Part shown: piece after piece, positions 50,117-58,646 of the stretch
Layout of the letters: every line of letters starts with the position of its first letter
Position numbering within the stretch: the stretch's first letter is position 1
Assembly (NCBI GenBank): GCA_963829545.1
Contig: CAWHIX010000011.1
Location: forward strand, 1-64,000
DNA: 64,000 nucleotides
Origin: JAXGXJ01 sp963829545
GTDB lineage: Bacteria; Actinomycetota; Thermoleophilia; RBG-16-64-13
Direction: 5' to 3'
Made by a program: the position numbers and the translations under genes
The notes under the pieces: generated by a model
The model's database searches: none
Told to the model about the DNA's origin: nothing
The model's input: only the letters and a program-made list of their open reading frames with translations

Positions 50117-51229
50117 ATGTTCGATTCGCTTGAGTCCCTGATCGCGCCACTAAGCAACGCCTTCTACTGGCTGCTCGACTTCCTGCACACCAGCCTGGGC
50201 ATCAACTGGTCCTGGGCGATCGTGTTGCTGACCATCATCGTCCGCATCATCCTGATCCCTCTGACGTGGAGGCAGCTCAAGAGCATGCGCGCCATGCAGG
50301 CGCTGGCCCCCCAGATCAAAGAGTTGCAGGAGAAGTACAAGAACGATCGCCAACTCCTGAACCAGAAGACGATGGAGTTCTACTCGGAGAACAAGGTCAG
50401 TCCCTTCGGCTCCTGTTTGCCCCTGATCCTCCAACTCCCCGTGTTCTTCGGTCTCTACTACATGCTGAGAGCGGCGGGGATGCCGTTCGATCCCGAGAGC
50501 CCCTTCAACTCGAGCGGGGCGTTCGCGCCCGGGTCGCCCGACTATCCCGTGAGCTGGCTGTGGATCCCGGACATCACCCAGTTCGACATCATCCTCATGT
50601 TCCTGTACATCGGCAGCCAGTTCGTGGCTTCGTGGCAGATGTCCAGAAACAGCGCGGGCCAGCAGAAGATGATCGCCTACTTCATGCCTGTCATGGTCGG
50701 CATCTTCATGTACATCGGCAAGTGGCCGGCCGGCCTCATGATCTACTGGTTCACGTCCAACCTGTGGACCATCGCTCAGCAGTACGTGGCCCAAAGGGCC
50801 ATGCCGTTTCCGGTGGCGGCGGTGACCGCGGGCGGGGGCTCTGCCAAGACGACCCCTGCCAAGGTGACCTCTGGCAAGTCGGGGCAAGGCAAGGTCACGT
50901 CAGGGAAGGCCCCCACTGGGAAGGCTCCCTCCGGGAAGGCTCCCGCTGGGAAGGCTCCCGCTGGGAAGGCGGTTGCCAAGACCACCCCTACCAAGACCGC
51001 GCCCGCGAAGACCACCCCCCAGAAGACTACGTCCGGGAAGAACCCGGCCGGCAAGACTACCCCCGCGAAAACGACCCCTACCCAGGCCTCATCGGGTAGC
51101 AGGCCGGCGGGGAAGAGTGGAGGCAAGAGCAGTGTCCAGGAAACCGGGAAGCAGGGGACAGCGACAACTGGCCAAAGCGAGCGGCCGGACGGTGGAAATG
51201 GCGATTCAGAGGGCCCTAGCGGAACTTGA
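50117..51229 (+). CDS. yidC: Membrane protein insertase YidC
   Basis: 370 residues, Oxa1-type (no large periplasmic domain). Helix 1 AFYWLLDFLHTSLG. SWAIVLLTIIVRIILIPLTW holds the conserved hydrophilic-groove Arg. A cytosolic hairpin (KSMRAMQALAPQIKELQEKY) is followed by four further helices (e.g. LPLILQLPVFFGLYYMLRAA, AGLMIYWFTSNLWTIAQQY). The last 125 residues are a basic, disordered tail made of GKAP- and KTTP-type repeats, possibly a ribosome-binding tail. It overlaps jag by about 98 bases. Confidence 0.95.
   Translation: MFDSLESLIAPLSNAFYWLLDFLHTSLGINWSWAIVLLTIIVRIILIPLTWRQLKSMRAMQALAPQIKELQEKYKNDRQLLNQKTMEFYSENKVSPFGSCLPLILQLPVFFGLYYMLRAAGMPFDPESPFNSSGAFAPGSPDYPVSWLWIPDITQFDIILMFLYIGSQFVASWQMSRNSAGQQKMIAYFMPVMVGIFMYIGKWPAGLMIYWFTSNLWTIAQQYVAQRAMPFPVAAVTAGGGSAKTTPAKVTSGKSGQGKVTSGKAPTGKAPSGKAPAGKAPAGKAVAKTTPTKTAPAKTTPQKTTSGKNPAGKTTPAKTTPTQASSGSRPAGKSGGKSSVQETGKQGTATTGQSERPDGGNGDSEGPSGT
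50903..50977 (+). repeat. 15-base tandem repeat in the yidC tail
   Basis: Five consecutive copies of GGGAAGGCN..., 15 bases each, encode G-K-A-P-(T/S/A) four times and then G-K-A-V-A. Variation is mostly at the third repeat half. It is coding and in frame, not a CRISPR array. Confidence 0.85.
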
Positions 51230-51911
51230 CTTCGCGCCCGGTGAACTCGCCGAGGATCAGTATGAAGTGACCATCATCATCCCGCCCGAGGAAGGTTTCA
51301 TGGGCGTGGGTGCTGTCGATGCCGTGGTAGAGGTGGCGCTCACAGAGGAGGCTCTGGACTTCTTCGGACCCGGAGTCGACACGCAGCCCGAGGAGCTTCT
51401 CGATACCGAGGACGAGGAAGACTACGACGAGGACTTCGATGAACTGCTTCCTCTGACCGACCAGGGCGCGGCCGTTCGTCTGCGGGTCTTCCTCGAGCGG
51501 GTCCTGAACGAACTGGGGCTGGAAGCGCAGGTGCGCATCACGGAGAGCCCGGACGAACTACACGCCGAGATCACCGGCGAGGATTTGGGCATCCTCATCG
51601 GACGGAGGGGCCAGACCATCGACGCGGTGGAGTACTTGGCCAGCATCTCCGTGTTCCCGGGGATGCACGCCCGCAAGCACGTCGAACTCGATGCCGAAGG
51701 TTACAAGGAGCGCCGACAGCTGCAGATAGAGCGCGTAGCTACCCGCAAGGCCCAGGAAGCGGTGAAGCGCGGTCGGCCGGTCCAACTTGCTCCCATGACT
51801 CCGGCCGAGAGGAAGATCGTCCATCTGACGCTGAAGGGTCGCTCCGATGTCTCCACCGCCAGCGAGGGGCGCGAGCCGAACCGGTCGGTGATCATCTCGC
51901 CGCTTCGCTGA
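51132..51911 (+). CDS. jag: Jag/KhpB family RNA-binding protein (Jag-N, KH, R3H)
   Basis: 259 residues. GTG 51132 has GGAGG nine bases upstream and preserves the whole Jag-N domain (GRTVEMAIQRALAELDFAPG, EEGFMGVGAVDAVVEVAL). An acidic linker (EDEEDYDEDFDELL) is followed by the KH domain with LGILIGRRGQTIDAVEYLAS, and an R3H domain with ERVATRKAQEAVKRGRP and EGREPNRSVIISP. In Firmicutes the KhpA/KhpB pair affects cell shape and binds small RNAs. The start overlaps yidC. Confidence 0.9.
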   Translation: MSRKPGSRGQRQLAKASGRTVEMAIQRALAELDFAPGELAEDQYEVTIIIPPEEGFMGVGAVDAVVEVALTEEALDFFGPGVDTQPEELLDTEDEEDYDEDFDELLPLTDQGAAVRLRVFLERVLNELGLEAQVRITESPDELHAEITGEDLGILIGRRGQTIDAVEYLASISVFPGMHARKHVELDAEGYKERRQLQIERVATRKAQEAVKRGRPVQLAPMTPAERKIVHLTLKGRSDVSTASEGREPNRSVIISPLR

Positions 51912-51995
51912 GCAGACCTCCGGCGCACGGGTCGAGGAGCGCCGCCGGGGGCGCTCCGCCCGCCGAGCGAGGACACGCATGACGCCGGGACACGA
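51912..51995 (+). repeat. Short gap with a duplicated segment before mnmE
   Basis: A 17-18 base unit (GACACGCATGACGCCGG, then GACACGAATGACGCCAG) is repeated so that two ATG codons occur; the second (51996) starts mnmE, the first opens only six codons. No ribosome-binding site precedes either. Confidence 0.5.
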
Positions 51996-53441
51996 ATGAC
52001 GCCAGAAGCAGCACACATCGATGAGGCCATGACCTGGGGTGACGACACCATCGTGGCGGTCTCCACGGCGACCGGACGTGGGGCCATCGGCATCGTACGC
52101 TTGAGCGGACCTCAAGCTCTGGCGATCGTCGCCGAGGCCTTCCGGCCGGCCGGCCTTCCCCGCCTGCCCGATGATTCCCATGTGATCCACTACGGCCGCA
52201 TCGTCGACCCGGTCGACGGCGAGACCATCGACGAAGTGTTGGTGGGTGTCATGCGGGCTCCGCGCACCTACACCAGGGAGGACGTGGTCGAGGTCAACTG
52301 TCACGGCGGGCCTGTGGCGCAGCGCGCCGTGCTGCGGCTGCTGGTTCGGCTGGGAGCGCGACTGGCCGAACCGGGCGAGTTCACCCGGCGTGCCTTCCTC
52401 AACGGCCGCATCGACCTCGCTCAGGCCGAGAGCGTCGCCTCCATCGTGGCTGCGAGGAGCTCGGGAGCCCTACGCGCCTCCCTGCGCCAGCTCGAAGGGG
52501 GCCTGTCCGACAGGCTGAGGATGGTGAGGCGTGAGCTGCTGGGACAACTGGCCTCCATCGAAGCGACTGTGGACTTTTCCGACGAAGACGTCGACGAACT
52601 CGACTGGGGTCGGGTCGGCGAAGGCCTGTCCGTGGCGTCCGCAGATCTCGTCCGGCTGTTGGATACGGCCTTTCTCGGCCGAGTGCTCGAGCAGGGTGTG
52701 CGCACGGCGATCGTGGGCAAGCCGAACGTGGGCAAGAGTTCTCTCCTGAACGCGCTCCTCATGAGGGAGAGGGCCATCGTGTCGGATGTTCCCGGGACGA
52801 CCCGCGACACCGTCGAAGAGCTGATGGAGATAGGGGGCATCCCCATCCATCTCGTCGATACCGCCGGTATGCGCAGCGGGGGCGATCACGTGGAGCAGCT
52901 TGGAGTGCAGCGGTCGCTCCAGGCCATGGAGCTGGCCGATCTGGTCCTGGCCGTGATAGACCTCGCGCAGCCGTGGGATGCAACCGACGGTGAACTGGCA
53001 CAGCGGCTCGATCCGCAGCGCACGATCATCGTGGGGAGCAAGAGCGACCTTGTCGACGGACGTACTCGAGAGCGTCTGCCGCTGCAGTTGCCGGAGCCCG
53101 CGGGCCCGGGAGACGAGCACGGTTGGCTGTACTGCGCTGTGTCGTCCGTCACGGGCGAAGGTCTGGAGGCGCTGCGGGAGATGATCCAGCGGGTGGTGAC
53201 CAGCGATAGGGGCATCCATCTCGAGGAACCCATCTTGGCCACAGAAAGGCAACGCAGTCTGGTGGCAGACGCTCTCGAGAGCACCGGGTCGGCGCTGGAG
53301 GGCGTAGGCCGGAGCAGGGACGAGGAGCTTGTCTGCGAAGACATCAGGGCTGCGGTGCAGGCTTTGGGTCGCATCACGGGCGAAGAGCTTACCCCCGACC
53401 TGCTCGACGAGATATTCAGCCGCTTCTGCCTGGGCAAGTAG
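51996..53441 (+). CDS. mnmE: tRNA uridine-34 5-carboxymethylaminomethyl modification GTPase MnmE
   Basis: 481 residues, intact. N-terminal folate-binding domain (DTIVAVSTATGRGAIGIVRL, EVNCHGGPVAQRAVLRLL). The G domain carries G1 GKPNVGKSSLLN, G2 GTTRDTVEE, G3 DTAG and G4 SKSD (N-K-x-D changed to S-K-S-D). The C-terminus ends FSRFCLGK, with the catalytic Cys. It works with MnmG on wobble uridines. The next gene starts directly after the stop. Confidence 0.96.
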   Translation: MTPEAAHIDEAMTWGDDTIVAVSTATGRGAIGIVRLSGPQALAIVAEAFRPAGLPRLPDDSHVIHYGRIVDPVDGETIDEVLVGVMRAPRTYTREDVVEVNCHGGPVAQRAVLRLLVRLGARLAEPGEFTRRAFLNGRIDLAQAESVASIVAARSSGALRASLRQLEGGLSDRLRMVRRELLGQLASIEATVDFSDEDVDELDWGRVGEGLSVASADLVRLLDTAFLGRVLEQGVRTAIVGKPNVGKSSLLNALLMRERAIVSDVPGTTRDTVEELMEIGGIPIHLVDTAGMRSGGDHVEQLGVQRSLQAMELADLVLAVIDLAQPWDATDGELAQRLDPQRTIIVGSKSDLVDGRTRERLPLQLPEPAGPGDEHGWLYCAVSSVTGEGLEALREMIQRVVTSDRGIHLEEPILATERQRSLVADALESTGSALEGVGRSRDEELVCEDIRAAVQALGRITGEELTPDLLDEIFSRFCLGK

Positions 53442-55106
53442 GTGCGGTGCGTGAAGAGAACAGGGACTACACCGGCGCCCTCGACGACGGCCCTCTCCGG
53501 AGCTGAGGCCTCCGCCGCCACGGGCCCCGGAGCTGAGGCCTGTGGCTCTAAGGTCCCCGAAACTGAGGCCGGTGCCCTCGGCCCTGAGACCGTCGACGTG
53601 ATCGTGGTGGGCGCTGGGGTATCCGGCTGCGCCTGCGCCTCCGCGCTGGCGGTCGGCGGGGCGCGGGTGATGGTCGTGAGCAGCGCCCTCGACGTCGTAG
53701 GGCTACCTGGTCATGGTCCGGCCGTCGCGCCTGCCTCCGGGCAGTGGCGCGAGATCGTGCAGGTGCTCTCCTCTCTCCCGGAGGCGCTGTGCTCGGCCTG
53801 GCTGAACGCAGCGTCGATCCTTGAAGATGGCATACCGCTGCTTATCGTCGACCGCAGAGCCGTGAGCATCGAGACGAAGCGGGCTCTGGAGTTGATTCCC
53901 GGCCTCCAGTTCCGGCAGGGGCTCGTCACCGATGTCAGGGTCATCGACTCTCCCGGGCGCGGGGGGCCCGTAGGAGTGGAGATCGAGACGGTCTTCGGCG
54001 AGATTCTTGCTGCGCCGCTGGTTGTCCTGGCCACCGGTCTCGCAATGGGCGGGGTCATGCGGATCGGCGAACAGGAGATGGCGGGGGGGCAGTACGGAGA
54101 GGTGCCGGCGACTGCCCTGGAGGCAGCTCTGCGGGAAGCCGGGGTGTCATTTCGAGAAACAGAGGTCAGTGTGGGAGCCCGGTATGGTGCCGACAGCCGG
54201 TTTGTGACCGAGGCCCTTGCCGCCGCCGGCGACCAACAACTGGTCGCTCACGCCGTCCCGATAAGGAGCTTGCTGAGGGGATCCGCCGGGGCCGCGGCGG
54301 AGGAGGCTGGGGAGCCGCTGAGGACAATCGTGCGGTGCTTCGCGGATTGCATGGCAGGCGTCGATGAAATGGAACCGGCGGGACTATGGCCGGCCGATTT
54401 TCCGCCGTCACCCCACTGGACCGAATCATCCGAGCCCGTGGTAGCCGTGTTCTCCGACGTGACCCCCATCTGCCCAAGGGCGCCTGCGGCTTCACCGCGA
54501 GGTGTTATCGAAGCGGCGGGCGCTCAGGAGGGGCAGAAGGCACCGTCCACCGGATCGGGAGCCGAGACGGTGCCCCTCCGCGTACCGGTGCTTCTCCCCG
54601 ATGGGGTGGCGACTCAGGAATTCTACGTGGGGCATCCTGCCGAGCGCGGCGCCGGCCGCGGCGGCGATAGTATGATGGTAAGGCCATCGGTGAATACGGA
54701 TTGTCTGGCCGCAGATGTAGTCAATGACGCCGCCGAGCCAGCTGCCGACGCGGCCGCCGACCCGGCTATCGATGCGGGCAGCGAAGAGCCGGCCAGTCGC
54801 CTCGAATACACTGTTCGTGCCTCCGTGCTGTCAGAACTCGAGAAGGAGGGCCGTGTCTTGGGTTTCGGCGGTCGAGTGTGGGCAGTCGGCCGGGTTGCGG
54901 GCGCCGACGACTATCTCGGCAGCCTGCGCTCAGGGGTGATCGTCGGCCGGGGCCTACTGACCCTGCTTCGGGGGGGTGAGGAGAGCCCGCCCGTCGAGGC
55001 CGCCCGAGTTGCTCGCTGCGCAGAACGCAGGTCGGTAGCAACCGTCGAGGGGAGCTGGGTCGCGGCCGAAGACGAGAGACAAGTCACGAAGGATGAAGGG
55101 TGCTAG
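53442..55106 (+). CDS. Divergent MnmG-like FAD protein between mnmE and mnmG
   Basis: About 554 residues, one open frame. After a Glu/Ala/Thr-rich N-terminus of 50 residues comes an FAD fold: VDVIVVGAGVSGCACASALA. Several blocks line up with MnmG in the same order: LVVLATGLAMGGVMRIGEQE, YGEVPATALEAALREAGVSF, VLLPDGVATQEFYVGHPAER and GRVWAVGRVAGADDYLGSLR. The MnmG blocks for the active-site Cys, the flavin loop and the C-terminal tRNA-binding helical domain are not seen. Disordered Ala/Asp-rich stretches interrupt it. The start is GTG 53442 or 53451. It lies tightly between mnmE and mnmG, so it is probably expressed with them. I do not know a named family for it. Confidence 0.75.
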   Translation: MRCVKRTGTTPAPSTTALSGAEASAATGPGAEACGSKVPETEAGALGPETVDVIVVGAGVSGCACASALAVGGARVMVVSSALDVVGLPGHGPAVAPASGQWREIVQVLSSLPEALCSAWLNAASILEDGIPLLIVDRRAVSIETKRALELIPGLQFRQGLVTDVRVIDSPGRGGPVGVEIETVFGEILAAPLVVLATGLAMGGVMRIGEQEMAGGQYGEVPATALEAALREAGVSFRETEVSVGARYGADSRFVTEALAAAGDQQLVAHAVPIRSLLRGSAGAAAEEAGEPLRTIVRCFADCMAGVDEMEPAGLWPADFPPSPHWTESSEPVVAVFSDVTPICPRAPAASPRGVIEAAGAQEGQKAPSTGSGAETVPLRVPVLLPDGVATQEFYVGHPAERGAGRGGDSMMVRPSVNTDCLAADVVNDAAEPAADAAADPAIDAGSEEPASRLEYTVRASVLSELEKEGRVLGFGGRVWAVGRVAGADDYLGSLRSGVIVGRGLLTLLRGGEESPPVEAARVARCAERRSVATVEGSWVAAEDERQVTKDEGC

Positions 55107-55110
55107 CGGC

Positions 55111-57069
55111 ATGAAGCGCACCAGAGGAGAATGGCACTACGATGTCGTCGTGGTGGGCGGAGGGCACGCCGGATGCGAGGCTGCGCTGGCCGCTGCCCGG
55201 ATGGGATGTCGTACGGCGCTCGTCACCCTTCACCTGGACAAGATCGCGCTTATGCCCTGCAACCCGGCGGTGGGAGGCGTAGGCAAAGGGCAGTTGACGC
55301 GTGAGGTAGACGCCCTGGGCGGCGAGCAGGGTCGTAACACCGACAGATCCTTCGTTCAAATCAAGATGTTGAACACGTCCAAGGGGCCGGCGGTGCGCGC
55401 CCTGCGGGCGCAGGCGGACAAGCGCCTGTACGAGGACTGGATGAAGCTTGTGCTCGCTCGCACCCCGAACCTGATTCTGGTCCAGGGCGAAGCGGCTGCG
55501 CTCGATGTTTCACGTGAAACAATCGCAGGTCTCAAGCTTGTCGACGGCCGTACCTTGCGAACAAGGGCGGTGGTGCTTGCCACGGGCACATTCCTCCAAG
55601 CGAAGATCGTGATCGGTGACCGAAGCTATGCTGCCGGCCGGGTGGGCGAACTGCCGGCCGTGCAGCTCTCCCACAGCCTCAAGTCCGCCGGGTTAGAGCT
55701 GGATCGTTTCCAGTCTGCCACTCCTCCCCGGATCGATGGGGCCACTATCGACCCGAGCCGTATGGTCGCCCAACTGGGCGACGAGGGAGGTCTGTCCTTC
55801 TCCCATTGGGCGAGTCCCGCTCCTCGTAAACAATTGCCCTGCTATCTGACCCATACAACAGCGCGTACGCACGAGGTGGTCGCCAAGCATCTCCACCTCA
55901 GCCCGCTCAAGAGCGGCACAGTGAGTGGAAAGGGACCGCGGTACTGTCCTTCGATCGACCGGAAACTCATCAACTTCCCCGACAAGGACCGCCACCCCGT
56001 GTTCGTCGAGCCCGAGGGAGTGACGACCCAGGAGATGTATCTGCAGGGCTTGACTACGAGTCTCCCGGTATTCGTCCAGGAGATGATCATCCGAGCGACG
56101 CCCGGCTTGGAACACGCAAGGTTGGTCCGGCCAGGTTATGCCGTCGAGTACGATTACCTGCCGCCCCAACAACTCACCCTAGCGCTGCAGACCAAGGCCG
56201 TTGCCGGTCTGTTCTGCGCGGGTCAACTGAACGGCACGTCCGGCTACGAAGAGGCTGCCGCCCAGGGCCTCATGGCCGGCATAAACGCCGCGCTGTACGC
56301 ACTGGAGAGACCGGCCTTCACCCTGCGGCGAGATCAAGCATATATCGGTGTCTTGATCGATGATCTGGTGACAAAGGGCGTGGACGAGCCCTATCGGATG
56401 TTCACGTCTCGCGCGGAGTATCGTCTTCTACTGCGTCACGACAATGCCTGCGACCGCCTGACGCCACTCGGGCACGCATTGGGGCTCGTGTCCGACGAGC
56501 AACTAGCGGAGGTGGAGGAAAGGCGACGGCGGACCCAGGAAGTCACTGAGTTACTGGAGACGACGCAGATCCGGTCGACCCCGGAGACCGATAGTCTCTT
56601 CGAATCCCTGGGGACAGCGCCACTTGTCGAATCGCAGAGCGCCGCACGCATCCTGCGCCGGCCCGAAGTCACCATCGAACACATCTTGGCGTTGCTGCCC
56701 CCCGAAGTCCGCGAACCCCTGGCGACGGCGCCGGCCGAGGTGACGGAGCGGCTGGCCATCCACGCCCGGTACGACGGCTATATACGAAGGCAGCTCGCCG
56801 AGATCAGACGCCACCGGGCGACCGAGAACCTCACCATCCCCGGCGACTTCGACTACCTTCGGGTCGACGGACTTACCTTTGAGGCCAAGGACAAATTGAT
56901 CCGTCTGCGTCCAGAGACGCTCGGCCAGGCCTCCAGAGTCCCTGGAGTCTCTCCTGCCGACATCTCCATATTGCTCGTTCACCTGTATCGAGTGTTGAGG
57001 GCTGGGCAGACAACCGACGAACTCCCCGACCAAGGACTGGAAGTCCGGGGACCCCGCGTGGCCGACTGA
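55111..57069 (+). CDS. mnmG: tRNA uridine-34 5-carboxymethylaminomethyl modification enzyme MnmG
   Basis: 652 residues, intact. ATG 55111 is four bases after the previous stop; ATG 55093 would overlap it. FAD fold YDVVVVGGGHAGCEAALAAA, LMPCNPAVGGVGKGQLTREV, DRFQSATPPRIDG, GKGPRYCPSIDRKL (conserved Cys), EPEGVTTQEMYLQGL, FCAGQLNGTSGYEEAAAQGL, and TSRAEYRLLLRHDNA in the C-terminal helical part. It forms a complex with MnmE. A perfect parS site lies within the coding sequence at codons near 133-138. Confidence 0.96.
   Translation: MKRTRGEWHYDVVVVGGGHAGCEAALAAARMGCRTALVTLHLDKIALMPCNPAVGGVGKGQLTREVDALGGEQGRNTDRSFVQIKMLNTSKGPAVRALRAQADKRLYEDWMKLVLARTPNLILVQGEAAALDVSRETIAGLKLVDGRTLRTRAVVLATGTFLQAKIVIGDRSYAAGRVGELPAVQLSHSLKSAGLELDRFQSATPPRIDGATIDPSRMVAQLGDEGGLSFSHWASPAPRKQLPCYLTHTTARTHEVVAKHLHLSPLKSGTVSGKGPRYCPSIDRKLINFPDKDRHPVFVEPEGVTTQEMYLQGLTTSLPVFVQEMIIRATPGLEHARLVRPGYAVEYDYLPPQQLTLALQTKAVAGLFCAGQLNGTSGYEEAAAQGLMAGINAALYALERPAFTLRRDQAYIGVLIDDLVTKGVDEPYRMFTSRAEYRLLLRHDNACDRLTPLGHALGLVSDEQLAEVEERRRRTQEVTELLETTQIRSTPETDSLFESLGTAPLVESQSAARILRRPEVTIEHILALLPPEVREPLATAPAEVTERLAIHARYDGYIRRQLAEIRRHRATENLTIPGDFDYLRVDGLTFEAKDKLIRLRPETLGQASRVPGVSPADISILLVHLYRVLRAGQTTDELPDQGLEVRGPRVAD
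55506..55521. promoter_or_regulatory. parS: parS centromere site
   Basis: TGTTTCACGTGAAACA, a perfect 16-base palindrome identical to the canonical ParB-binding site, inside mnmG, about 6.5 kb from oriC and 3 kb from parAB. No other perfect copy was seen in the window. Confidence 0.93.
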
Positions 57070-57083
57070 ATGCAGCCTATCCG

Positions 57084-57782
57084 ATGCAGCTGACCGAGGA
57101 ATCGCGCTACCGCCGCTCTGGGCTGGACTCCGTGGCACTGCGCAGGCTGGCCATTCTGGGGGACAGGCTGCTGGGGGCCGGTTTCAACGTGACCGGGGTC
57201 ACAGACCCCGAGGCGATCGAGCGCATCCACTTCCTCGACTCGCTGTCTCTGCTCTCCTTGGACGCAGTATCTGCAGCGTCTTCGCCGGTCGATCTGGGAT
57301 CGGGAGCGGGGCTACCGGCGTTGGTGCTCGCCATCGCGCGGCCAACGAAGATCACGGCCGTCGAGTCTCAGAGGAAGAAATGCAACTTCATCACGGAAAC
57401 CGCCGAAGTCCTAGGTCTTGAGAACGTGGCGGTGCACTGCATGCGGGCGGAGGACTACGGACGGGAAGAAGGCCGCGAGGCCCACGACGTCGTCCTTTCG
57501 CGCGCGTTGGCCTCTCTTGCGGTCGTGGCCGAGTACTCCCTGCCTCTGCTCAGTACCGGTGGCAGCATGGTGGCGATGAAAGGGGACATCTCCACCCAAG
57601 AGCGCATACAGGCCCAGGAGGCGCTCGATATACTGGGAGGCGGCCCGCTAGAGTCCATCCGCCTAGACCCTTTTCCGGGAGCGCTGAATCGATGGGTGCA
57701 CATCGCTCGCAAGATACGAGTGACTCCGACCGAGTATCCCCGCCGGGTCGGCATTCCGGCGAAGAGACCACTGGGTTCGTGA
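57084..57782 (+). CDS. rsmG: 16S rRNA (guanine-527-N7)-methyltransferase RsmG
   Basis: 232 residues, usual length. ATG 57084. SAM-binding motif PVDLGSGAGLPALVLAIA, then ITAVESQRKKCNFITETAEV, and late VVLSRALASLAVVAEYSLPL and GGSMVAMKG. The substrate is G527 of 16S rRNA. It lies 14 bases after mnmG. Confidence 0.95.
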   Translation: MQLTEESRYRRSGLDSVALRRLAILGDRLLGAGFNVTGVTDPEAIERIHFLDSLSLLSLDAVSAASSPVDLGSGAGLPALVLAIARPTKITAVESQRKKCNFITETAEVLGLENVAVHCMRAEDYGREEGREAHDVVLSRALASLAVVAEYSLPLLSTGGSMVAMKGDISTQERIQAQEALDILGGGPLESIRLDPFPGALNRWVHIARKIRVTPTEYPRRVGIPAKRPLGS

Positions 57783-57881
57783 GGTGCACGGCTCGAAGGC
57801 TCCGTGGGTACCGCGCGCCGACCAGGAGTGTTGCCCGGGGGCGCGCGGCGTGACGGCAGGGGACATCCGGAGGATAGGGCT

Positions 57882-58646
57882 TTGATCTACGCCATCGCCA
57901 ATCAGAAGGGCGGGGTGGGAAAGACTACGACGGCCATCAACCTGGCTGCCAGTCTCGCCCACGCCGGCGAGCGGGTGTTGCTGGTCGACATGGATTCGCA
58001 GGCGAACGCATCTCATGGTCTGGGGGTCAGGACGGCCGTCGGTGACGCCACGATCCTCGAGGTCCTTTTGGGGGAGGAGAGTCTCGCTTCCATCATCAGG
58101 CCGACCTCGGTACCCGGTCTCGACGTGGCTCCGTCGTCTGTGGACATGGCCGGGGCGAGCGTGCTCCTCCCCGACCTTACCCGGCGGGAGTCTCGCCTGC
58201 GGGACGCGATGGGCGACCTCCGAGGGGCCCAGTCTCCCTACCGGTTCATCTTCATCGACACTCCGCCCTCCCTGGCGTTGCTCACTGTCAACGCGCTGGT
58301 GGCGGCGGATCAGGTGATCATCCCGGTCCAGGCCGAGTATTACGCCCTCGAGGGTCTGGCGCAGCTGCTCTCGACCATCACCACCATTCGGGAGCGTCTC
58401 AATCCGAGCCTCCGAGTCGCGGGGCTGGTCTTGACCATGGTGGATTCTCGTACGAGCCTCGCTCGGCAGGTGGAGCAGGAGATAAGGACTCATTTTCCCA
58501 CGCTGAGCTTCAGGACCGTGGTACCGCGGAATGTCAGGCTTGCCGAGGCTCCGAGCCACGGTCTTCCCATCTCGATGTTCGACCCGCACTGTGCAGGCTC
58601 GGACGCGTACTTCGATCTCGCGCTGGAGGTGGTCAAACATGGGTAA
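57882..58646 (+). CDS. parA: Chromosome-partitioning ATPase ParA (Soj)
   Basis: 254 residues. TTG 57882 has GGAGG eight bases upstream, giving the N-terminus LIYAIANQKGGVGKTTTAIN with the deviant Walker A. VLLVDMDSQANASHGLG, IDTPPSLALLTVNALVAADQ and the C-terminus LDLALEVVKHG-like end are standard. It overlaps parB by eight bases. About 100 bases between rsmG and this start hold no other gene. Confidence 0.95.
   Translation: MIYAIANQKGGVGKTTTAINLAASLAHAGERVLLVDMDSQANASHGLGVRTAVGDATILEVLLGEESLASIIRPTSVPGLDVAPSSVDMAGASVLLPDLTRRESRLRDAMGDLRGAQSPYRFIFIDTPPSLALLTVNALVAADQVIIPVQAEYYALEGLAQLLSTITTIRERLNPSLRVAGLVLTMVDSRTSLARQVEQEIRTHFPTLSFRTVVPRNVRLAEAPSHGLPISMFDPHCAGSDAYFDLALEVVKHG

Noticed and set aside
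50903..50977. CRISPR-like array
   Set aside because: The 15-base units have no spacers, are in frame in yidC and encode a low-complexity tail.
55093..55110. Upstream ATG start of mnmG
   Set aside because: It would overlap the preceding gene, and the resulting six extra residues are not family-like; ATG 55111 is preferred.
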